Notes: generated from the letters alone by a model not told the origin. Positions 1 to 8,831 are shown, numbered from the stretch's first letter. The stretch: DNA of 64,000 bases from Prorocentrum cordatum (GCA_963575745.1 CAUYUJ010002747.1:62001-126000), one strand, 5' to 3'. Translations and numbers: made by a program.

Positions 1-149
1 ATCGTCGCCCCCTGGCCTTTCGGAAGCGCCTATGTGGCCGAACGTTGACGACAAAACCTTGCCAAACCATCGGACCATGTGTTCCCCGAGTCGGTTAGGA
101 AAGCCTTCGGGGAACACGTGGGGGGGGGACGAGAAAGAGGAAAGTGAGG
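1..149. other. Unassigned sequence
   Basis: No recognisable coding or repeat structure was found. The short frames here are not supported by any motif. Confidence 0.4.
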
Positions 150-960
150 AAAGGGCGTGTTCGGGGGCCCTTTGGGGCTCTTGTGAGATTTTGGAAGCGT
201 CTTGGGGCCTGCCGGCCGAAGGTTGGATCTTGGAGGCCTTTTGGGCGCTCTTGGGGCGATTTTCAGGGCCTCTTGGGCGGTATGGGGCCGTCGAGTATTT
301 GAAAAGAAGAGAGCGCACTCATCTTTCAACAGTCGAAACGTTTTTGGGGTCTCCTGCGGGTCTGTTGGCAGGTCGTAGACTATCTTGAGGCCATCGTGGG
401 CCGTTTTGGATACATCGCGGGGCCATTTCAGCCGTTTTGGAGACCATCTTTGCCGTCTTGGAGGCGTCTTGGTGGCAATCTTGGCCATCTTGGAGGGCAT
501 CTTGGGCGTCTTGGGGGCATCTTGGCCCGTGTTGGGGCCCTCTTGGGGACCTCGTGGGGGCGTATTGGGCCATCATGGGGCCATCTTGGAGACCTCGTGG
601 GCGATCTTGGGGCGATCTCCAGGGCCTCCTGGGCCGTCTTCAGCCGCCGGTATGCCGAGAAGAAGCAAAAGCCAACATCTTTCAAACACCCAACGAAAAC
701 CAATGATATTGGCCTCTTCGGGCTCTCCTGGAGGACCTCTTGGAGGCCTTGGGTCGTGTTGGGCCGTCTTGGAGGCTTCTCGGGCGACCTTGGAGGTATG
801 TTGGACTCTCCTGGGCCGTCTTGTAGGCCGTCTTGGACCATCTTGGGCGGACTTGGAGGCCATCTTGGACCATCTCGGAGGCCATCTTGGGCCAACGTGG
901 CCATCTTGGAAGCCATCTTGAGCCATCTTGGAGGATTTTTTGGGAAATTGAGGTTCTGGG
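150..960. repeat. G/T-rich degenerate repeat block with two A-rich cores (copy 1)
   Basis: The plus strand is a run of diverged 10-13 base words around GGCCATCTTGGA and TCTTGGGGC, interrupted by two A-rich stretches at about 290-345 and 640-712. These interruptions share the theme CGNNGAGAAGAAGC...CAACATCTTTCAA. The same arrangement, always with G/T on the plus strand, recurs at 16.86-17.48, 29.62-30.10, 50.5-51.16 and 52.06-52.48 kb. Long open frames on both strands (rich in W, P, Q, D, G on minus and in G, L, W on plus) are a by-product of the repeat and shift frame freely, so I do not call a protein. It may be a dispersed element of unknown type. Confidence 0.6.
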
Positions 961-1356
961 CAGTCTTTTCGGGTGGCCGGCGGGACGGGCCGAAGCCCCA
1001 GGAGGAGTTCCCAGGAGGGTTCAGCACGCCAGGCGCCCTTGTGATGAATCAACAGGGGGCGTCGGATCCTATGGCATTCGGCCCATCCCGCCACCATGTC
1101 TGGGTTGTGGGCCACAGGCCTTCGCAGGATGTTCGTTGGGATATCGCGGGAGGCCTCTCGGTGGCCTCGCGGAGGGCACACATTCGTACTGGTGCAGGGA
1201 GGCCGTTCTTGTTATATCCCCAGGGAGGATTGGCGTTGCCTTTTCAAAACGAGGACCAACCATAGGATGGTCGGGAAAAAAAAACACCACGTCGGAGAGC
1301 TGGATCCCGTTCTTCCTTGACTACCCTTCGCGCCTCCCTCCGCCCGGCCCTCCCCC
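961..1356. other. Unassigned sequence
   Basis: GC-rich sequence with open frames in several phases but no protein motif, clear repeat or RNA signature. Confidence 0.3.
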
Positions 1357-1585
1357 TACAGCCCCCGCGGATCGCCTACAGTCGGACCGAGGTATGGGGT
1401 CGAGGTGGGTTCGGGGAGGGGGCCCTAATGTTCTTCGTGTCTGTTGGATATTATTGTGCATCCTGGGGGGGGCACCCTCGAATATTCTTCACTTATACTT
1501 CAGTTTGGCCGCCGCAGGGTCCCGTGTTCTTGAAGGATGTTCTTCTGTCCTAGGTCCGACCGTACAGCCCCCGCGGATCGCCTAC
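1357..1585. mobile_element. Small TIR element, family B copy 1, with long flanking duplication
   Basis: The body at about 1380-1562 starts GTCGGACCGAGG and ends CCTAGGTCCGAC, an inverted repeat. The same roughly 180-base body occurs twice more at 45990-46164 and 46291-46467; shared interior words include a GTTCTTC(C/G)TGT-type segment and TGTTCTTGAAGGATGTTCTTC-like text. Identical 23-base direct repeats flank the body at 1357-1379 and 1563-1585, which could be an unusually long target duplication or the edges of a tandem repeat. No coding capacity, so this would be a non-autonomous, MITE-like element. Confidence 0.6.
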
Positions 1586-2236
1586 CCCCTCCGCAGGGAA
1601 TTCGCAGAACCCCCAGAAATCATCGAGGATGAAGGAATCCCGAACCCTAATTTGTGGCGTCCAAACCGGGATCGCGAAGCAGTCCGACGCGCGCAGAACG
1701 CCTTTGGGAGACGCCTGCAAGAACGCTCGAAAGGATGTCTGGGAAGCTTTCAAGCTCGAGAAATGACCCCCGCAGGAGCCCAGAACAAGCCCCGAAGGAG
1801 CTGCGGAAAGGCTTACCGGAAACGTAATCGGTTCGAGCACTGGACAAAGCTCTCGGGACACGCTGCAAGTTCAAGCAGTGCGCTGCGGGGATGCCTGCCT
1901 GGGAGCCTTGAAGAGGAGCTGGCCTACTCTCGGTGCTGCAGGCTTCTAGTATGAATTCGGGGGCGGCAAAGAGGGGGGTGATGACTAGGGGTGTGTGGAT
2001 ATCGTGGCGTGGGCCATGATATTTCCCTAGATATCATGGCGCCTCCTTTTGTTTCCATACGTCCCCAGCCCCATCCCTGGGTCGCGCACATGCCTCGGGC
2101 CATGATGTGCGACCTCCCCTTGGACGCCCCCCTCTTGGGGACGCCCCCGACGAACCCGCTCTCAGAGAGCTATCCGGGGATAACATCGTGAAGACGTGGC
2201 CTCACTTGGGAAAAAGCGCGTTCCGTAGTCGCTTGG
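1586..2236. other. Unassigned sequence
   Basis: Mixed-composition sequence with no recognised gene. An open frame from 833 to 1954 runs across the G/T block, the family B element and this region without a protein motif, so it is not called. Confidence 0.3.
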
Positions 2237-2469
2237 AGGGGGGGGGGGCTTGGAACCAGACCCCCCCCCCCCCCCCCCTCCCCTCCCCTCCCCTCCCCCT
2301 CCTCCCCTACTTCTCCTCTCTCCCTCTCCTCGGGCCGGCGCCTGCGTCGGCGGCGGCTGGCGGCGGCGGCGGGGACGACGACTTCCTTTTCTGGGCTGGC
2401 GCCGGCGCCTGCGACGGCAGGCGGCGGTAGCGGGGAGCGTCGACGAGGACGACGGCGACGACGACGCTC
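2237..2469. repeat. G-run, C-run and CGG-rich low complexity
   Basis: A run of ten G (2239-2248) is followed by a C run and CCCCT repeats (2261-2310), then CGGCGG and GACGAC words. Homopolymers of this size are prone to length errors, so reading frames across them should not be trusted. Confidence 0.7.
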
Positions 2470-2572
2470 CGCCACCGTGCTTTGGTTTTGGGTCAGAGTC
2501 CTCATGGATGCCTCTGAGGGTCTCGGAGGGCTCTCGGGGGCCTCTGAAGGGCATTTGTACAGCCTCTCTGAG
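2470..2572. repeat. Array-edge repeat G, copy 1
   Basis: About 100 bases containing TTGGTTTTGGGTCAGAGT and a GCCTCTGAGG-type tail. A diverged copy in the same orientation lies at 7985-8115. Copy 1 precedes its GGT array, whereas copy 2 follows the other GGT array. Confidence 0.55.
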
Positions 2573-3275
2573 GTGGTGGTGGTGGTGGTGGTGGTGGGCT
2601 GTGGTGGTGGTGGTGGTGGTGGTTGTGACGGTGGTGGTTGTTGTGGTGGTGGTGTGGTTGGTGGTGGTGGTGGTGGTGGTGGTGGTGATGGTGGTGGTGG
2701 TCATGGTTGTGGTGGTGGTTGTTGTGGTGGTCATGGTTGTGGTGGCAGGTCGTGGTTGTGGTAGTGGTGGTGGCGGCGGTGGTGGTGGTGTTGGCGGTGG
2801 TTCGTGGTGGTGGTGGTAGTTGTGGTGGTGGTGGTGGGTTGTCGTGGTTGTGGTGGTGGTGGTGTGGCGCTTTGTCGTGGTGGTTGTCGTGGTGGTGGTG
2901 GTGGTGGCGGTGGTGGTGATGGTGTGGTGGTTTGTTGTGGTGGTGGTGGTTTGTAGCGGTGGTGGTGGTGGTGGTGGTGGTAGTTTGGTGGTGGTGTGGT
3001 GGTAGTTTGTAGCGGTGGTGTGGTGGTGGTTTGTAGCGGTGGTGGTGGTGGTAGGTTGTGGTGGTGGTGGTTTGGCTGGTGGTGGTGGTTGTGGTGTGAT
3101 GTTTTGTGGTGGCGTTGGTGGTGGCGGTGGTGGTGGCGGCGGTGGTTTGTGGAGGTGGTGCTGGTGGTGGTGGTGGCGGTGGTGGTGCTGGTGTGGTGGT
3201 TCGTGGTGGTGGTTGGTGGGTTGTGCTGCTGGTGCCGGTGGTGGTTGTGGCTGTGGTGGTGGTGGTGGTGTGGTA
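2571..3275. repeat. GGT-triplet microsatellite 1
   Basis: About 700 bases of (GGT)n with scattered TTGT, GCG and GTGT interruptions. All three frames are open on each strand: Val/Gly/Trp on plus and His/Thr/Pro on minus. One minus-strand frame reaches 374 codons (2162-3286). These are products of the repeat and not called as genes. Confidence 0.9.
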
Positions 3276-3278
3276 GAT

Positions 3279-3330
3279 TTCCCCATATCCTAAGATGGGT
3301 TTTTTGTTATTCCCCATATCCTAAGATGGG
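3279..3330. repeat. 21-base direct duplication
   Basis: TTCCCCATATCCTAAGATGG plus one G occurs at 3279-3299 and again at 3310-3330, a period of 31 bases, just after the GGT array. Confidence 0.8.
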
Positions 3331-3344
3331 ATTATTGTTATTAC

Positions 3345-3600
3345 TTGGACGCCTCCTACTCCTTCTTCTCCCTCTTCTTCTCCTCCTCCTCATACCCAGA
3401 CTTACTCACATTCAGATCTACTCATACCAAGACTTACTCAGACACAAACTTACTCATACTCAGACCTACTCATACTCAGACCTACTCCTATTCAGAGTTA
3501 CTCATGCTGAGACTCACTCATGCCCAGACAAACTAATACTCAGACCCGCTCGTACTCAGACCTTTTCATCGTCGGATTTATTCCACACAGCAGATTGTGA
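3345..3600. repeat. Leader of 152-bp array 1
   Basis: A CTTCTCC-rich start is followed by degenerate TACTCAGACC / TACTCATAC repeats and ends in a TTCCACA segment that joins the first 152-base monomer. A near-identical leader lies at 4482-4780, so leader plus array was duplicated as a unit. Confidence 0.75.
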
Positions 3601-4481
3601 GAATGTCCCAGGCGGGGCGCTGGCTTCAGCCCCCCTAAGGGGAGCCGCCAGGGGTGTTTTCACGGTCCCGTTCGCAGCAATTTTGTGGGGAATGTCTGAG
3701 GCTGTTTGCTTGTTCACTGTCCCTTGGCTATCCGAGCAGATTGTGAGGATGTCTCAGGCGGGGCGCTGGTTTCAGCATCCTTAAGGGGGGCCGCCAGTGG
3801 TGTTTTCGCGGTCCCGTTCGCAGCAATTTTGTGGGGATGTCTCCGGCGGTTTGCTTGTTTTCTGTCCCAACGCCCTTTGCTTTCAGAGCAGATTTTTAGG
3901 ATGTGTCAGGCGGGGCGCTGGTTCTAGCACCCCTAAGAGGGGCCGCCAGGGTGTGTTTTCGCAGGCCCGTTCGCGGCCAGTTTGTGGGGATGTCTCATGC
4001 GGTTTGCCTGTTTCGGTGCCCAGCATCGTTTGCTTACAAAGCAGATTTTGAGGATGTCTCGGGCGGGGCGCTGGTTTCAGCACCCCTAAGGGGAGCCGCC
4101 CGGGGTGTTTTCACGGGCCCGTTTGCTGCCAGTTTGTGGGGATGTCTCAGGCGGTGTGCCTGTTTCGGTGCCCGACATCCTTAACTTCCAGAGCAGAGTT
4201 TGAAAATGTCTCGGGCGGGGCGCTGGTTTCAGCACCCCTATAAGGAGCCGCCAGGGGGTAGGACATGGGCCCGTTCGCGGCCAGTTTGTGGGGATTTCTC
4301 AGGCGGTTTGCTCGTTGTCATGCCCAACATCCTTGGCTTTCAGCGCAGATTTTGAGGATGTCTCCGGCGGGGCGCTGATTTCAGCATCCCTAAGGAGAGC
4401 CGCCAGGGGGTAGGACACGGGCCCGTTCGCGGCCATTTTGCGGGGATGTCTCAGGCGGTTTGCTCGTTTTTGGCTGCGAGG
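3601..4481. repeat. 152-bp tandem array 1 (six monomers)
   Basis: The anchor GGCGGGGCGC recurs at 3611, 3757, 3909, 4062, 4214 and 4366, a spacing of 146-153 bases and mostly 152. Each monomer holds a TAAGGGGAGCCGCCAGGG-like segment, a CCGTTCGC segment, GTGGGGATGTCTCAGGCGG and GAGCAGATTTTGAGGATG. Because 152 is not a multiple of three, open frames change phase at each monomer, which argues against a protein. It could be a satellite or a multimerised short element. Confidence 0.85.
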
Positions 4482-4780
4482 ATGCACGTATGGAGAGCTC
4501 CTTTTTCTCCCTCTTCTCCTTCTCTTCCTCCTCATATCCAGACTTTCTCACATTCTGATTTCCTCATACCCAGACTTACTCAGACACAAACTTCAGACCT
4601 ACTCATACTCAGACCTACTCCTACTCAGAGTTACTCATGCTGAGACCCACTCATGCCCAGGCTAACTAATAATCAGATTTGTTTCCAGATTTACTCATAC
4701 TCAGACCCGCTCGTACTCAGACCTTTGCATTGTCTGATTTGTTCCACATACACACACGCAGTATATTGTGAGGATGTCTC
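4482..4780. repeat. Leader of 152-bp array 2
   Basis: Second copy of the TACTCAGACC leader, with small insertions relative to copy 1. It starts GCACGTATGGAGAGCTCC; a similar word, GCACATATGGGGAGCTCC, stands just before the second GGT array at 7381-7398. Confidence 0.75.
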
Positions 4781-5300
4781 AGGCGGGGCGCTGGCTTCAA
4801 CCCCCTGAGGGGATCCGCTGGGGGCGTTTTCGCCGTCCCGTTCGCAGCAATGTTGTGGGGATGTCTGAGGCTGTTTGCTTGTTTTCTGTCCCAACATCCT
4901 TGAGTATCCGAGCAGATGTTGAGGATGTCTCAGGCGGGGCGCTGGTTTCAGCATCCCTAAGGGGGGGCGCCAGGGATGTTTTCACGGTCCCGTTCGCAGC
5001 CGTTCTGTGGGGATGTCTCGAGCGGTTTGCCTGTGTTCTGTCCCAACATCCTTCGTTGTCGGAGCAGATGTTGAGGATGTCTCGAGCGAGGCGCTCACTT
5101 TCACGTCCCTAAGGGGAGCCGCCGAGGGGTATTGCACGGTCCCGTTCGCAGCCGTTTTGTGGGGATGTCTCAAGCGGTTTGCTTGTTTTCTGTCCCAACA
5201 TCTTTCGCTGTCGGAGCAGATTTGGAGGATGTCTCAAGCGATGCGCTCATTTTCACCCCCCAGGTGGGCCAGATTTTGAGGATGCCTCGATCGGTTTGCC
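4781..5300. repeat. 152-bp tandem array 2 (four monomers)
   Basis: Anchors at 4782, 4933, 5085 and 5237 give spacings of 151-152. The last two monomers have diverged anchors (AGCGAGGCGC, AGCGATGCGC), so divergence increases toward the distal end. Confidence 0.8.
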
Positions 5301-5339
5301 TGTGTTGGTGGCCAGGCTCGTGGGCGCAGGTTCTTCTCA

Positions 5340-5590
5340 GGATGTCACAGGAGGTTCCAACAGGCTCCAGGAGGCCCCATTAGACCACATGAGGTCCCAG
5401 GGGGCATCAGGAGGCCACAGAAAGATTCAAGAGGCCACAGGATGTCCCAAGAGGCTCCAGGAGGCCCCGGGAAGCTCCAGAAGGCCTCGGGAAGCCCCAG
5501 GAGGCCACAGGAAGCGCCAGGAGGCCTCAGAAGGCAACAGGAGGCCCCGAGAGGCCCCAGGAGCAGGAGGCCTCAGAAGGCAACAGGGGG
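5340..5590. repeat. CAGGAGGCC minisatellite
   Basis: Degenerate tandem words of 9-12 bases around CAGGAGGCCCC and CAGGAGGCCACAG. Related short stretches lie at 7141-7222 and, as GGAGGCCACTG, at 12840-12985. Confidence 0.7.
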
Positions 5591-5594
5591 GGCT

Positions 5595-5760
5595 CCAATC
5601 CCATGTGTTTTACGTATGCTCCTATCGATTGGGCCTCACCTGGAGCACGATTCCTTGATGCTATACGTATGTTTCTATATTTTGTCCTTCTCCTATGTAC
5701 ACCATCCTACATGTTTTAATAATGTTCCTATAGATTGGGCCTTTCCTGGGGCAGGAGTCC
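5595..5760. repeat. Host repeat, left part (interrupted by the retrocopy)
   Basis: Degenerate tandem of the theme GTTTTACGTATG...CCTATAGATTGGGCC...CTGGGGCA, with units of about 50-65 bases. It resumes at 7028-7135 after the inserted retrocopy, so one repeat tract was split by the insertion. Confidence 0.65.
5748..5760. repeat. Target-site duplication, left
   Basis: GGGGCAGGAGTCC, identical to 7015-7027. It abuts the spliced-leader relic. Confidence 0.85.
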
Positions 5761-5761
5761 G

Positions 5762-5775
5762 CATTTTGGCTCAAG
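5762..5775 (+). other. Spliced-leader relic
   Basis: CATTTTGGCTCAAG is an exact match to the last 14 bases of the conserved dinoflagellate spliced leader. A given 14-mer is expected far less than once in 128 kb of both strands, and here it sits exactly at the edge of a target duplication. Confidence 0.85.
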
Positions 5776-5813
5776 CGTTCGCATGCCGCGCCGCCTCGGC
5801 CTCCCGCCTCGGG

Positions 5814-6791
5814 ATGGCTGGCCTGCGCGCGGCTAGAGGGGCTGGCACGGCCGCCGACGACCTCGCGCTGCTGGTGCGCGCGGCGGTCCGCGGCGCTGTG
5901 GACGGCGGCGCGCCGCGCCGCACGGTCGCCGCAGTGGCGCGCTCTGCAGTCTCGGCCGCCGCGTTCGCGGCGCGGCCGACGACGCAAGCGCACGCTGCAG
6001 ACGGCCGACGTGACGATCATGATGCTGATGCCGTTGGCGATGCCGCTCGCCCAGCTGGTGCCTCCGCGGAGGCGAAGCGGGCGCGGCGTCGGCGCCGCCG
6101 CGCGGCGCGCGCGGCTCGCAAGCAGCAGGTAAACACCGACGGCGACGTGACGACGGCTGGTGCTGGCAGTACTGGTGCGGGCCTGGGGCTCGCCCTGCTG
6201 CCCACGGCGATGGCGGTCGACGGCGCCGACGACGAAGACCTCGCCTCGTTGGTCGACGACTCCTGGGCTGACAGCCTGCCTGTCGGCGGGCGGCGGCGGC
6301 CTGGGCGGGGGCGCGAGGGCAGGTGGGTCGCGGAGGCGGCGGCTGCTGGCGCGGGCGGCACGGGCTCTGGCTTGGCCGCCGCGGCGGCCGCTCCCGCGGG
6401 CGCGGCGCTGACCCTTGCGAGGGCCCCGGGCGGGGCGGCGGCGGCGGAAGCGGCGGATCTCGCTCGCGGAGCGGGAGGTGCTGCTGGAGCTGCTGCGTGC
6501 GGCCTCGAGCGCGCCGGCCTGGCTGGCGGTGCCGAGCCACGGCGGCGTGGGCCGAGGCGCGCACGGGCGAAGGCGCAGGCGGAGGCGGCGAGGGCGGCGG
6601 CGGAGCTGGGCACGGCGCTCGCGGGAGCGGCGCCTGCTGGCGGCGGAGCTGCTGCCTCGGAAGGCCCAGGGGAGGTCTTCGAGCGTGCCGACTGCCTCCT
6701 TCGGCAGGCGCCTGGCTACGGGCCTCAGCTCAGCGTGCAGCTTCGGCAGATGCTGGAGTCCGTGAGCTGGAGGCCCGCCAGCGCCGTGTGA
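5814..6791 (+). CDS. Ala/Gly/Arg-rich protein carried on the retrocopy
   Basis: A 325-residue frame from the second ATG after the leader relic; the first ATG, at 5782, opens only a short frame ending at TAG. I do not recognise the family. The N-terminal third is Ala/Arg-rich, with an arginine cluster at about residues 88-103. An acidic segment follows at about 136-155 (DGADDEDLASLVDD). The middle is Ala/Gly low complexity, residues about 245-275 look helical and Ala/Arg/Glu-rich, and the end (EVFERADCLLRQ to LRQMLESVSW) is more complex. Composition suggests a nucleic-acid-binding or disordered protein, but that is inference. The uninterrupted frame suggests recent insertion. Whether it is expressed is unknown, since a retrocopy needs a new promoter. 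Confidence 0.55.
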   Translation: MAGLRAARGAGTAADDLALLVRAAVRGAVDGGAPRRTVAAVARSAVSAAAFAARPTTQAHAADGRRDDHDADAVGDAARPAGASAEAKRARRRRRRAARAARKQQVNTDGDVTTAGAGSTGAGLGLALLPTAMAVDGADDEDLASLVDDSWADSLPVGGRRRPGRGREGRWVAEAAAAGAGGTGSGLAAAAAAPAGAALTLARAPGGAAAAEAADLARGAGGAAGAAACGLERAGLAGGAEPRRRGPRRARAKAQAEAARAAAELGTALAGAAPAGGGAAASEGPGEVFERADCLLRQAPGYGPQLSVQLRQMLESVSWRPASAV

Positions 6792-7014
6792 GCTGGGGAG
6801 TGCCTACGGTGGTCTGGGCCTTTTCAGGCTCGGCACGGGGTGGATGGTGGCTCGCGTGGCCGCCTCACCTGACGGCGCACACCCAGGCAGCGTGGCGAGC
6901 GCGCTGCAACTTGGAGGCCGCTGTCTGCGGAGCCTCCTGGCCTTCTTTTGCGGCTCTCGCCTTCTTGGCGGCGGGATCGGCTCGTGCTGCGCGGGCTGCC
7001 TGGTGTGTACAAAA

Positions 7015-7027
7015 GGGGCAGGAGTCC
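7015..7027. repeat. Target-site duplication, right
   Basis: GGGGCAGGAGTCC directly after the AAAA tail; identical to 5748-5760. Confidence 0.85.
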
Positions 7028-7330
7028 TTGGTGTTTTACGTGTGTTCCTATAGGTTACCCTTCCCCTGTGGCTCTAATCCGCAATGTTTTGTGTGCGTCT
7101 GTTGCTATATATTGGGCCTCTCCTGGGGCACGAAACCTCCCTAAGAGGTCCCAGGAGGCCCCGAGAGGTTACTGGAGACCCCAAAAAGCCTAAGTAGCGT
7201 TCAGGAGGCCCCAGGAGGCCCCAGGCTCATACGCAGAGACGCGCTCGTACTACTGAGGCTCATTCGCACTCCAACTCATTCGCAGTTAGATTCATGCCCA
7301 GACCGTTACAACTGAAGCCTGTTTGCATTC
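7028..7330. repeat. Host repeat, right part, then CAGGAGGCC and CTCATTCGCA repeats
   Basis: The GTTTTACG...TTGGGCC tract continues to about 7135. CCAGGAGGCCCC words follow to 7222, then a degenerate ACTCATTCGCA / CTCATACGCAGA stretch to about 7300 that resembles the leaders of the 152-bp arrays. Confidence 0.5.
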
Positions 7331-7412
7331 GAAAGGTCTTGCGCCTAGACATTCACGGCGGACAGGCCCATGCGAATAGATGCACATATGGGGAGCTCCA
7401 CGCAGTGAACAA

Positions 7413-7972
7413 TGTTGTGGTGGTTGTAGTGGTGGTGGGTTGTGGTGGTGGTGGTGGTGGTAATGGTGGTGATGGTGGTGGTGGTGGTTGTGTGGTGGGT
7501 TGGTGGTGGTGATGGTGGGTTGAGGTGGTGGTGGTAGTGGTGGTGGCGGTGGTGGTGGTGGCGTGCTGGTTTGTGGTGGTGGTGGGTTGCGGTGTGGGTG
7601 GTGGTGATGCTGCTGTTGGTAGCGGCGCTGGTGGTGGTGGTGGGTGGTGGGTGGTTGTGGAGGTGGTGGTTGCGTGGTGGTTGTGGTGGTGGTGGTGTCG
7701 TGGTTTGTGGTGGCGGTGGTGGTGGTGGGTTGTGGTGTGGTGGTTGTGGTTGTGGCGGTGGTGGTGATGGTGGTGGTAATGGTGTGGTGGTTTGTGGTGG
7801 TTGTGGTTGTGGTAGGTTGTGGTGGGTTTATGGAGGTGCTGGTGGTGGTGGTGGATTTTTTCGTGGTGGTGTTGTGGTTTGTGGTGATGGTGGTGGTTGT
7901 GGTGGTGGTGGGTGGTGGCAGTGGTGTTGGTAGTGTGGTGGTGTGTGGTGGTCGTGGTGATGGTGGTGGTGT
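7413..7972. repeat. GGT-triplet microsatellite 2
   Basis: About 560 bases of interrupted (GGT)n with the same strand orientation as the array at 2571-3275. A 213-codon minus-strand His/Thr frame (7353-7994) is a by-product. Confidence 0.9.
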
Positions 7973-7984
7973 GGCCCTCGGCGC

Positions 7985-8115
7985 TTCCCGTCACCGTGTT
8001 TTGGTTTCGGGTCAGAGTTCTGATTGATGATGCCTCTTGAGGTCTCGTCAGAACGATCTCGGGGGCGTCTGAGGAGCATGTGTGAAGCCTCGTGGACCTG
8101 CCTCAGGGCCTCTCG
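7985..8115. repeat. Array-edge repeat G, copy 2
   Basis: Diverged copy of 2470-2572 (TTGGTTTCGGGTCAGAGTTC, then GATGCCTCTTGAGGTCTC). Here it lies 3' of its GGT array. Confidence 0.55.
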
Positions 8116-8719
8116 GTGGCTTCTGGGGGGCGAGGGCTCGATCTGGCGATTTGCGTGTTCCCTCTGCGACCTCTGCGTTCTCTTTGGTAATCGTCGCTGC
8201 GTCCCCGCTGTTGGCGCTGCTGGCGGCCGCCAGCGCGGGCGCCAGCGCTGGCGCCGAGGGGGGAGCCCCCCTGGTTCTGATCGACGGCGCCGAGTGTTGG
8301 GGGGGGCCCAACCCCGGTTCGGAACGCGCCGCCGAATGTTCCCAAGGCAAGCGCCCGTGAAACGCGCTCTCTCTCACTTGTGTCCCCGTCTTTCTGCACG
8401 AGGGGTCGTAGATCTCGGCGGCCTGGCCTACATTTGCAGAAGAGACCCTCTATCCCTTCACGCTTCTGGCCCTCCCAACTCACGTCCCCTCCCCACGGGC
8501 TGGGGGGCCCTCTTATTGCTGAGCGAGAGCGCCTCCTCAAGCCTCTCCCCCTTACCCCTCCCTCGCGCTCGCCTCCTCCCTCCCCCTTCTCTTGAGGGGC
8601 ACGCGGAGCGCGGAGAGCGCGCCAGGGCGCGGACCTCCGAGAGTGCATGTTGATGCAGCTCTCTCTTCTGCGATCCTCGCCCTCGAGACCTTCGGGTCCC
8701 TCCTTTCTGTCTCTCCCAG
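8116..8719. other. Region upstream of the DHHC-like exon
   Basis: GC-rich, with no clear conserved coding. A frame at 8082-8360 has a hydrophobic Ala/Leu stretch (LVIVAASPLLALLAAAS) that could be an exon fragment or chance. A pyrimidine tract (TCCCTCCTTTCTGTCTCTCCCAG) occupies the end of the region and looks like a splice acceptor at 8718-8719. I looked for the Cys-rich DHHC exon here and did not find it. Confidence 0.35.
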
Positions 8720-8825
8720 GGGCGGTGGTGTCGTCCATGCTCGCCGTCATCCTGGCGCCATTCCTGGGGCTCCACTGCTGGCTGATAGCCAACAACCTGA
8801 CGACGCTGGAGTTCTTCGAGAACAG
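8720..8825 (+). CDS. Internal exon of a DHHC-type palmitoyltransferase (candidate)
   Basis: DHHC enzymes transfer palmitate to protein cysteines in endomembranes or the plasma membrane. This 106-base exon encodes a transmembrane helix (AVVSSMLAVILAPFLGLHCW) followed by LIANNLTTLEFFENR. The family has a TTxE motif just after its fourth transmembrane segment, commonly as H-x-L-I-x-x-N-x-TT-x-E, and this matches well. The exon is bounded by a pyrimidine-rich AG acceptor (8718-8719) and a CAG/GT donor (8825/8826). The diagnostic Cys-rich DHHC domain is not found upstream in the window, so the gene may have distant exons, or this may be a fragment. The following intron would be filled with AGG and GAT microsatellites. 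Confidence 0.5.
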
Positions 8826-8831
8826 GTTAGC

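Larger units (their letters stand above)
5761..7014 (+). mobile_element. Retroposed trans-spliced mRNA (processed retrocopy)
   Basis: The insert begins GCATTTTGGCTCAAG. Its last 14 bases match the 3' end of the dinoflagellate spliced leader, the short exon added by trans-splicing to nuclear mRNAs. It runs through an ORF and about 220 bases of 3' sequence and ends in AAAA at 7011-7014. Perfect 13-base duplications of GGGGCAGGAGTCC flank it (5748-5760 and 7015-7027). Leader relic at the 5' edge, A tail at the 3' edge and target duplication are the three marks of reverse transcription of a mature message and reinsertion. The leader lacks its first seven or eight bases, as expected if cDNA synthesis stopped short. 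No introns are apparent. The flanking DNA is a tandem repeat tract that the insertion split. Confidence 0.85.

Noticed and set aside
2250-2310. C-run as a programmed frameshift site
   Set aside because: No coding sequence exists on either side to be joined.
2162-3286. 374-codon minus-strand Pro/Thr/His ORF
   Set aside because: It is the translation of a (GGT)n array; all frames are open there and no non-repeat domain is present.
3601-5300. CRISPR-like repeat array
   Set aside because: The whole 152-bp unit repeats with no unique spacers, and the host is eukaryotic.
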